Assembly (NCBI GenBank): GCA_035048485.1
Contig: CM068584.1
Location: 65,220,542 to 65,284,541 of the forward strand
Length of the DNA: 64,000 nt
Direction: 5' to 3'
Source of the DNA: Pteria penguin
Taxonomy: Eukaryota > Mollusca > Bivalvia > Pterioida > Pteriidae
Every line of letters starts with the position of its first letter. The first letter of the stretch is position 1. Positions 56,183 to 64,000 of the stretch are shown here, one piece after another. A program made the position numbers and the translations under genes. Under the pieces are notes generated by a model. It did no database searches. It was given only the letters and a program-made list of their open reading frames with translations, and was not told the DNA's origin.

Positions 56183-58230
56183 ATGATACATTTCGCTCAC
56201 CTGAGTACCTAGATGAAGTCATGCAGGAAGGAAGAATTCATTTATTTTTGCAATACTGTGACTATGTCAACACAAATGTCGAAGATACGTCCAATTTTAT
56301 TTCAGACCAGAATAAAAAACAACACTTTTTGCACATCCATTCAGTTAATTTTGATATTAAGCATTTGCTCCGTCTCTGCAAGATGTGATTCAGAGCAACA
56401 AGTCTGTCATTTTCTTTAGATGGGGCCTTTTTGACTGTTTTAAGTCTTGGTCATGAACAACAATTTTTTCAAACATTGTCCAGATCCATCTTACATCTAG
56501 GGTCTTAACTCGCTTTCAGACTGGCAGAGCACGGTTTATAATGTTGATGTCGCATATATTTTTATACCATTATGTGTTTTACAATACTTTACGTGTTTAT
56601 ATTTTTATGACTTCTCAATATGCGATACCTGTTGACCCTTGTTCTGTACATGGAGGATTATTTATAAATTCTTAAATGTACGTCCTTTGATTGTTCTGCT
56701 GTTACGGTGAGTGGGAAGGTGGGCCGTAAACCAGTTAACCACACCATTTGTTTGGCTTTTGTCAAATTAAATGACCGTCCTAAGTCGGTATCGTAATTGC
56801 ACTACAATCAAATATTTTTGTAATGTGTTATATGTTCTAGAATATTATTTATATTCATGTATTGTATAGCTCCATGGTGACTTCTGCCACATAACTGAGC
56901 CAGTAACTCCTCTTTTTTCTTCCTTAAAATGGCCTGATTTCATATGTTGAGTATTGAGAAACATCTAAAAACTTATTAAGATGTGTAAAGAAATGAAAAA
57001 AAAAAAATTGACCACAGCTGGATTTAAACCGCTACTCTCCATATTTCAATTACCAAAAGGTATATGTACCATTGTGAAACCTAGTTTTTAGACATGGTGG
57101 CATTATACCAATTTGGATGAAATGTACAAAATTGATAGAGGACCTATGGTACTTCATGTATACTATGTTTCATTAAAATCTTTCATGTAATATAACAGCA
57201 GAAGTTGAAAATGTGAAAAATTGTCCCTATACACCCTCATTTGAAAGTCTTAAAAATTCATAGAAAATCCAAAAATTGAGATCTTGACAAAGTTGTTTCA
57301 AAGTCACACTCCTTACCATAATTATGATCAAACTGGTCTATAAGAAATCATCATTATCAAATAACTCGGAAATATGACACTTTTCTGCATTGAAATCACC
57401 AAGTCCAAACAAATTTCGAAAAAAAATTCTAAAATTTGATTTTGGAAGGGAACCAAAATGACAGTATGTCTTCACTCATCCCTCTAGATCATTTCTATGC
57501 ATTCTGTCTGTCTCTGTATACAGCCAGTATGAAGAAAAACATTGTCAAAGGAAGGTACTCTTTTATGGCCTACTTTTGACTATGGTGGCGCTACCTGTAG
57601 AGAAGGGGATCATAAGTGATTTATTTCAACCAAGATTTATTACAATACTTCCAACAGTTTTCCAGAAAAAGTTGAAAATGTGAAAAATGGCCAACACCCC
57701 CCCGTTTTTTGGGAAGTCTTTAAAAATTCATAAAAAAATCCAAAAACTGAGATATTGGCAATTCTTTCACAATAATATTCCTTACCATAATTATGATCAA
57801 AATAGTCATTAAGAAATCATCAATATCAATTAACTGAAAAACACGACACTTTTCTGCATTGAAATTACTAAGTCCAGTAACACGTCAAAAAATCGTACAT
57901 TTCTATTTGACGAACACAATTTTTGATAACCCATCATATAGATTAATGAAATGCAATTAGTTTCCCCATTTATGCACTGGTTCTGGAGGAGGAGATTTCT
58001 GAAGAGGGGTACCGTTTTGGGCACTTTTGGCCCTGTCCTGGATCCGACCTTGAGGGAATCTGGATCCCAAACACATTTTAGTAAGGGACCTTGAGTACAT
58101 CATATATACAAAGTTTGATCCAAATCTGCAATGCAGTTCCAGAGAAGTCCAAAATGTGAAAAAATTAATGACGGTCGGACGATGCACTATAACTATAGCT
58201 CACTTGAGCCTTTGGCTCAGGTGATCTAAA
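56183..58230 (+). mobile_element. Hairpin-ended element in an intron of gene B
   Basis: Lacks the AACAAGAGGCCC start but has TTTCGCTCACCTGAGTACCT. It matches 45710-46080 (to ~56500 and 56930-57005) and 47280-48560 (57005-58230), with an unrelated ~430-bp insertion near 56500-56930. It ends with a terminal hairpin at 58197-58227 (AGCTCACTTGAGCC, TTT loop, GGCTCAGGTGATCT). Antisense to the gene and absent from gene A. Confidence 0.7.
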
Positions 58231-58369
58231 AAAGATACCTGAAAGGTCAACAAATTTTATGCCAGGAAGAACATATTTCTACAAACTGACATACTTTGAC
58301 ATAAGTACTTGTATCATTAATGATATGCAACAGATCAATTTAAATGGAAGTTTGATTCCATGTATTTAC

Positions 58370-58432
58370 CTGTCTGCTGCTGAACGACGGACTCCAAGTT
58401 TTCAACACGTTCCATGACAACTCTTTGCTCAG
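58370..58432 (-). CDS. Gene B exon 2 (63-nt microexon)
   Basis: Acceptor TTTTGCAG and donor CAG-GTAAATA on the minus strand. Phase 1-1, encoding (A)EQRVVMERVENLESVVQQQT(G). Here the repeat with exon 1 (RIENLESAV) is clearer than in A. Splices directly to the 60-nt exon because the A exon 3 equivalent is missing. Confidence 0.78.
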
Positions 58433-58589
58433 CTGCAAAAGATTTTAGAATAACATCAACTGTCACAAAATTTAGATGCAGACTTGCCAAGTTTTGAAAA
58501 TTGTATCACTGATTTTGACAGGTGCTGGACATGTAAACATCCATTATCAAGAAGAATTTCTGAGGCACATCCCAAGGGTTGGATAAGGG

Positions 58590-58678
58590 CAAGGCCCCAG
58601 CAGGATTTGAACCTCAGACCTTTTGATCCTTAGAAGATTACTTTAATCACTAACTGACTAAGCTATGCCAGCTTTAAC
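58590..58678 (-). repeat. tRNA-like fragment in intron 1 (shared with gene A)
   Basis: The counterpart of 39590-39672: B-box-like GGTTCAAATCCTGC on the minus strand. It has ~65 bp of extra upstream sequence (58520-58588) not seen in A. Confidence 0.5.
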
Positions 58679-58897
58679 CAGGGAACAAAAACTGAATATT
58701 TTTTTCTCCTAACATGTAAGACAGAAAACTGGTAATATTAGTCAATATTAAGCTATTTGTTGAACTATCACTGATAAATAAAGTACGGTAAAATAAATGA
58801 ATAATACACTGAATGTTATTGGAAATTAAGCAATTCTTCACTATTCGTTATATCATCCATGTAAACTCTTAAGAGAAAATAAATAACATTTTCTAAC

Positions 58898-59549
58898 CTG
58901 AATTTTTACTGACAGCTGATTCTAGGTTTTCTATGCGTTTTTCACGTTGTTGATCTTCTTCATAAAGCCGCTTGAATTCATCAATATACTTGGCTTCCAT
59001 GTCAGCATCCATACAGCAGATCTGTATATCATTCAGCATCTGTGAGTAGGTGCCAGTTCCACTTGATAATCTGGTCAGTTGACCTTTGTGCACCGTATCC
59101 ATACGTTGACAGATATCTTGTAGCTCGTTCATGTAGGTCGTGTAGATGTGACATGGAATGACTGTAGTCGCTATATGGCCATATACCTCATTCCGCATAA
59201 AACGGATCCTTTCTAGGTCGTCCCCTAACGATACCGCACACGATGTTGGACGCTTCCCCCACCCATTTGTAGGTCGGAGAGCAGTGTGTGTCGCATTACA
59301 ATTCCGTAGAAGTGTGTAGAGCAAGGTTATATCGCACTGACTATAGTCTCCCTGACTCTGTGAACTGCTGAGAATGTTTAACTGTGGAGTGTTCAGCTTC
59401 AGTGAGGTACAGCAAGACACTATATGAGCCGGATTGATTTTATTGCTCAATGTGTCTCTCATTATGTCGCCTCCAAGATCCACTATTGCTCGACACATTC
59501 TTGGCCCGCATGTGTCTGGGGACGGGGGCACTGATATGGCTGTAGCCAT
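58898..59549 (-). CDS. Gene B exon 1: DZIP3-type HEPN domain
   Basis: Same length and structure as gene A exon 1, with six residue differences by my count (for example TLL/TSL, NTS/NTP, SIS/SSS, SSVV/SCAV, SSR/SSG). The R119-N120-x4-H125 motif is intact. In-frame TAG 21 nt upstream of the ATG, and a TTTCAG acceptor at 59616-59611 as in A. Ends at donor CAG-GTTAGA, phase 1. Confidence 0.85.
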
Positions 59550-59610
59550 AGTGACTGTTAAATGTATCTAAGTCACGTCCTTCATAGTAAATCGGTAGGG
59601 AACACTGCCA

Positions 59611-60160
59611 CTGAAATTATAAAGAATAGAATTCAAATTACTAAATAAACTACAGGTTTATACTTGAAGAATATTGCAACTTATTTTTCCAATACTGCTT
59701 TTGAGATTAAAAAGAGGTTTCAACGGAAAACACATAGAAGTTTGGTTATGACGCTTGGGGTAAACTTAGGTTCTTTTGTAAGTGAAAATACAAATTTAAA
59801 TTCTTCTGTAACAACACTAAGAGTTTTTGCTGAATAAATTCTGATAAGAAATGTAAAACACATATTCAAAATTTACTGGTTTGAATGATCAAATACTTTG
59901 AATATTCCTTTTTACCAAAATTCCTCGAAGAAAATGGATTGTTCTCTATGACAAAGTCCGATGCCTTACCCCAAAAGTTCTGAATGCCCATTATCAAATT
60001 TCCACGTGTCCGACTTGTAAAAACATGGATCAGGTCAGTCTTTAGGGAGAAATTGGGTCGACATGAATAGCTGAAGAGTAGCAAAGCCTACCATATGAGT
60101 GATTTGTGTCTGTCTCTACATGTATTGCATACAATGACCTAGAAGATGATGGTGACCACT
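59611..60160 (-). promoter_or_regulatory. Conserved upstream flank of gene B
   Basis: Aligns with 40597-41145 of block A. Small indels and substitutions only. As in A, no clear core promoter motif was found, so the role is inferred. Confidence 0.4.
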
Positions 60161-60186
60161 TCATTAGAAACAGAAATTAGTTATCC

Positions 60187-60240
60187 CACATTGGCTTGTG
60201 GCGCCGTCCAGCCGGGTTCAACTCCCAGGTTGCGCCACTG
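60187..60240 (+). mobile_element. SINE family 2, left half, split by an insertion
   Basis: TTGGCTTGTGGCGCC then GGGTTCAACTCCCAGGTTGC and GCCACT match the head of family 2. The body and tail resume at ~63924, after ~3.7 kb of foreign DNA. In block A the same SINE runs through the junction uninterrupted. Confidence 0.7.
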
Positions 60241-60905
60241 GCGTCAGGTAAATTCGGTACCTGGTAAATTTGGTGCATATGAAAATGGTAAATTTGGTAC
60301 TTGGTATTTTTGGTACTTGGTAAATTCGGCACTGCAATTTTGGTAAATTTGGTACCTAATTAAAAAGTTATTTATTTACTAGTATTCTAAAGAAATTTGA
60401 ACTACTTATATATTTTTATTTATCTTATTGATTGTAAATACACTAGCTATATCTTTTATATGATTCATTAATATATTTTTATTTTTCTTTTACAGGTCAT
60501 ATTCCAAGAGATCATATATATTAAATGCATTTATATCTCATCTTCGTGTTTGTTATCATTTCATAATATAAAGTCTGCAATCTGACATTGTTGTTTGTTA
60601 TCTATATAAATGTGTACATATACATTATTTTTCTTCATCGTATATCTTTTCTGTATATATAAATAGTCATGAATTGCATCAGTATGCAAATATATTTTTA
60701 TTAATTTATTAAATATTCTTTGTTTTTTGATACTGCGTAATGACCCCTAGTGAGAAAATAATTAAATATGATATATAAAATAAAATATGTTTAAACTAAA
60801 ATATTTGATTTTGATTTATAAATGATATAAATATTTTATATAAGTATCCTTTATCCCTTTTGACATAAGCGCATTATCGATATATATAATTTATAATTTA
60901 ATTAT
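60241..60905. repeat. Start of the foreign block: GGTAAATTTGGTACC repeat and very AT-rich DNA
   Basis: 60243-60355 repeats GGTAAATTTGGTAC(C/T)TG-like units about seven times. 60360-60900 is among the most AT-rich stretches of the window and shows no gene. Confidence 0.55.
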
Positions 60906-60996
60906 GAGAAGCTCTAGTTACGACTGCAACGGAAGAGCTATTTTGTCCCGTCTCTTCAAAAGAGCTCTTCCGCTGCAGTCGTAACTAGAGAAGCTT
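60906..60996. mobile_element. 73-bp miniature MULE-like element with 9-bp target duplication
   Basis: Element 60915-60987 starts TAGTTACGACTGCAACGGAA and ends with its inverted copy (one change) TTCCGCTGCAGTCGTAACTA; ~28-bp arms and a 17-bp middle. It is flanked by GAGAAGCTC (60906-60914) and GAGAAGCTT (60988-60996), 8 of 9 identical. The ends are the same as those of the 2.7-kb element that starts 212 bp away. Confidence 0.85.
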
Positions 60997-61069
60997 TAGA
61001 TAAGATAACCTGGTGGAAATCAGAGGAAATCAGGACTAAACTTCTTAAGCAATGAAATTAGGCCAATAA

Positions 61070-61189
61070 AATAAAATATGAAGGGCATTTCAGTTGATTT
61101 GAGGGGCATTTCTGTATTTAAATGGGGCATTTCGGTAAATGAGGGGCATTTCGGTAAATGAGGGGCATTTCGGTAAATCGTGTTAGCCC
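61070..61189. repeat. ~21-bp GGGGCATTTCGGTAAATGA repeat
   Basis: GGGCATTTC(A/T/G)GT(A/T)... units at about 61081, 61102, 61125, 61144, 61165. It ends at the left target duplication of the large foldback element. Confidence 0.75.
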
Positions 61190-63898
61190 CACCCGAAATA
61201 GTTACGACTGCAACGGAAGAGCTATTTTGTCCCGTCTCTTCCGTTGCGATCCATTGCCTATCATGTGTCGTCTGAAATCACGGGAATTTTCAGCCACGGT
61301 TCATCTAATATTTTGTGTATAAAATCCTTGCGAATCATTAACTTCTTGACAAGTACCTTAACTTTAATATCTCCCTGAACGCCTGCAACCATAATTTTCA
61401 TCTGACATGCTCTAAGATCGATATTATCGCCGTTTTATTTCACCTACCAAATCTACGTGTATTCTGCCATATTGAACTAGAAAAGTGCAAGCATGTTTTG
61501 ACATCTGACCAATCAGCGTCCAGCTTTTATGTCACATGTGTTTCAGCTATATATATAGTCTTTTTCAGAGAAGTCCATTTATGCATTTTAATGAATAAAA
61601 ATTTCCACGATTTCAAACCTTTTTTTTTTTTACATTTCTATAATTTTCAGATTGGTTGGGGTGGGGTGGGGGGTGGGGTTGACAAAATCAAAGTAAAGAA
61701 AAGAAAGAAAGAAGAGAAAGAGAGAAAAAAACACAAGCAAAAATTAATGTAAATACTTAATAAACCCTTCTTGTGCTTAATTGATGTTTATGTTGCTATA
61801 AGCAACAGTGATCTTTGACCACTGATGCTCAACAATAGGTATCTTCTACTAGAAAAGTGTCCCCATTAACCACCCCTACCCCATCCCACACCCTCTTTTT
61901 CATAACTTGAAATTCTTCAGCGTGGGCAGTATTGAAAGAACATTTATTTTATCATAAAAAAATAAGTTAAAGTTTAATCAATCAATTCATGTAATTCTCG
62001 AAATAGGCAAAAAAAATGTCTTAAACTAACAAACACATAAATTAATCCTCGAAGCACTCTGGGCAGCCCTCCATTATAAAAAGTAGTGGCAGATTTAGTG
62101 GGGGCAGGGCCTTCCTGTTTGACCACAAATTTAAGACATGTAGATGATAAGGTTGAAAACACTCAAATGATATAGGTAAAACTTAAAATTTGGCGCCCGA
62201 AATAGTTGAGTACTTTGGCTAATACAGTACGGTCAGCGTGGAATAAGGAAAATTCACGAGCGCCGACGTGCAGTCGGCAGCAGTATAAATTGTCCACTTG
62301 ACCATATTACGCGGCCACGATGCCGCCGGCAGTATTTCGGTATAGGTGTTATATTACAGATACCACAACGGCAAGCTCTCAATAAAAAAATATTTCATTA
62401 CACATCTTTTTTTTTTTTTAATTATGAGTATGTTTTCTGCAATATGTTGCACGAGTGATGGAAACTCGTAAGAATTTACTATATCTTTAAAGATGTAAAC
62501 AATGCAACTGTTATTATGTTCTCTTTACCCTGGATTGTCACTGTCTAATCCGCACGCACTGGACAATAGGAATTTTATTGCCTTTACCGGAGAGAATGTT
62601 GTGACATTTCAAGGCCATTTACACAAGATTTTATGAGTTATAGATATGAGGGTCTTAAGTATCTTTGACTGTGCTAGCTTATGAAAGATATCGGTTATAA
62701 TTTAAAGTTTATTTATTAACTGCAATGTTTAATGAAAACAGGGACGTATATATATATATTTAGATATATACGTCCCTGATGAAAATAAACACGTACCGAC
62801 AGTTGCGATTATTATAAGGACGGTAATCATATTTAAAAATCATTATTATTACCATGTTTGCGCTTTAATTAAATTCGATCGTTTCTTCCTTTTATATATA
62901 ACGGAATGTCAGGACGATTATTGTCAAAAAAAAAAAAATAAATAAAATAATTATAATAAATAATCTGAAAAACAAAGACAATTTATCGGCAATATACGTT
63001 ATAATTATCGATCTATACTATATGCGATTCTTGATGCTAGTCATGTAATAATTTAATTTCAGATGACATAAACTTGTATATTCCGCCCTATTAATGATTG
63101 CGCTCACTCCGACCACTGTCCGCCGACTGCATCGTTATTTCATCAAAACAGAGACATATATATGTCTCTGATCAAAATGAGCGTATAGTGACTACGCTGA
63201 AATGACCACGCTGCCCACTGATTAATGGTTGAATTCTAATCACAGTTAAAAATTCAGCCGATAAAGCGTAGAAATTTATTGCCCACGAGCCCACGATGCC
63301 GCCGTTTCTTCGTTGGAAAATTAAGTGCCACGCCGACCGTACTTTAATTTCATCTGTGCCCCTCCCCTTCTTCCCTAAGTCCCTCACTACTCCCATATAA
63401 ATGCCCTTCTCTTCCTTACGATTTCAACTTGTTGAGAAAAACATTATTTATTAGATGTAAAAGAAAAAACTCATAAATATCGTTGAAATTTTTATTCATT
63501 AATGCTTAAATGGACTTCTCTGAAAAAGACTATATATACAGCTGAAACACATGTGACATAAAAGCTGGACGCCGATTGGTCAGATGTCAAAAAATACTTG
63601 CACTTTTCTAGTTCAATATGGTAGAATACACGTAGATTTGGTAGGTGAAATAAAACGGCGATAACATCGATCTTAGACCATGTCAGATGAAAATTATGGT
63701 TGCAGGCGTTCAGGGAGATATTAAAGTTAAGGTACCTGTCAAGAATTTAATGATTCGCAAGGATTTTATACACAAAATATTAGATGAACCGTGGCTGAAA
63801 ATTCCCGTGATTTCAGACGACACATGATAGGCAATGGATCGCAACGGAAGAGACGGGACAAAATAGCTCTTCCGTTGCAGTCGTAACTACACCCGAAA
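61190..63898. mobile_element. 2.69-kb MULE-like foldback element, ~410-bp inverted repeats, 9-bp target duplication
   Basis: The element itself is 61199-63889. The left arm (61199 to ~61611) and the right arm (~63479-63889) are inverted copies differing at only about a dozen places by eye. CACCCGAAA flanks it perfectly at 61190-61198 and 63890-63898. Long inverted repeats plus a 9-bp duplication are the hallmarks of Mutator-like elements. The ~1.87-kb middle has no transposase, so the element is non-autonomous. High arm identity suggests recent movement. Confidence 0.85.
62224..63350. mobile_element. Possible second element nested inside the foldback
   Basis: AGTACGGTCAGCGTGG at ~62227 is mirrored by CCACGCCGACCGTACT at ~63329-63344. 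A CACGATGCCGCCG motif occurs near 62316 and again near 63291. Two perfect-looking palindromes lie inside (about 62742-62779 and 63146-63171). The limits are uncertain. Confidence 0.4.
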
Positions 63899-63923
63899 TT
63901 ACCATTACCCAATTTACTAGCAT

Positions 63924-64000
63924 TCGCGCCACTAGGCACTAACTTTAAGAGATTGGTTACCTCCTGCTTCCATCTCGCGATATAACTGAAAAATTGTTGA
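63924..64000 (+). mobile_element. SINE family 2, right half, cut by the window end
   Basis: GCGCCACT then, after ten odd bases, TTTAAGAGATTGGTTACCTC, CTGCTTCCATCTCGCGATAT and ACTGAAAAATTGTTGA. It continues the SINE begun at ~60187 and shows that block B extends past the window. Confidence 0.75.

Overview
This window looks like AT-rich genomic DNA from an invertebrate animal, most likely a mollusc and perhaps a bivalve. The reasons are spliced genes with GT/AG introns, tRNA-derived SINEs in many copies, an L1/Tx1-like LINE, several MITE families, elements carrying tandem arrays of about 145 bp, and many minisatellites. The mollusc assignment is inference from repeat style and from the HEPN-NACHT gene family; nothing in the window names a species. 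There is no bacterial-type operon and no identifiable RNA gene apart from tRNA-like SINE heads.

The only host protein-coding genes I can support are two tandem, same-strand (minus) paralogues of an NLR-like receptor. Copy A has exons at 40535-39884, 39425-39363, 37375-37322, 35240-35181 and 33739-31485. Copy B has exons at 59549-58898, 58432-58370, 55942-55883 and 54605-52348. Each has a first exon with a DZIP3-type HEPN domain (RNx4H motif), two or three phase-1 microexons that extend a charged coiled-coil linker, and one large exon with a NACHT NTPase (Walker A, Walker B, sensor motif) and a leucine-rich C-terminal sensor. The HEPN and NACHT parts are nearly identical between copies, while the last ~200 residues differ at roughly a third of positions. 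A third, detached copy of only the sensor (30531-31193) carries one nonsense codon. The family architecture suggests a regulated RNase-type immune receptor; that role is inference.

Layout. 0-19 kb: no genes; minisatellites (45 bp at 0.4-1 kb, 33 bp with a 655-bp higher-order repeat at 10-11.5 kb), SINEs of two families, and MITEs with TA or other termini. 19.96-25.73 kb: a full-length 5.74-kb LINE on the minus strand, with a 17-bp target-site duplication, inserted in the tail of a SINE; ORF1 is intact and ORF2 is broken by one extra A. 25.9-27.5 kb: a 37-38-bp minisatellite that appears to have grown out of the 5' end of that SINE. 27.9-30.3 kb: imperfect 130-145-bp tandem repeats. 30.5-41.2 kb: sensor fragment C and gene A. 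41.2-52.2 kb: spacer with SINEs, a 48-bp minisatellite, and nested hairpin-ended elements carrying 145-bp tandem arrays. 52.3-60.2 kb: gene B. 60.2-64 kb: a foreign block that splits a SINE and contains a MULE-like foldback element (61199-63889; ~410-bp inverted repeats, perfect 9-bp target duplication) and a 73-bp miniature relative with its own 9-bp duplication.

The paralogous blocks let insertions be ordered. The SINE at 34853-35124 is absent from the matching site in B (55827-55839), so it landed after the duplication. The SINE just upstream of the NACHT exon is in both copies and so predates it. B lacks a ~2.4-kb stretch of A that contains microexon 3. Splice sites, gene boundaries and repeat limits were read by eye and have not been tested with transcripts or alignments.
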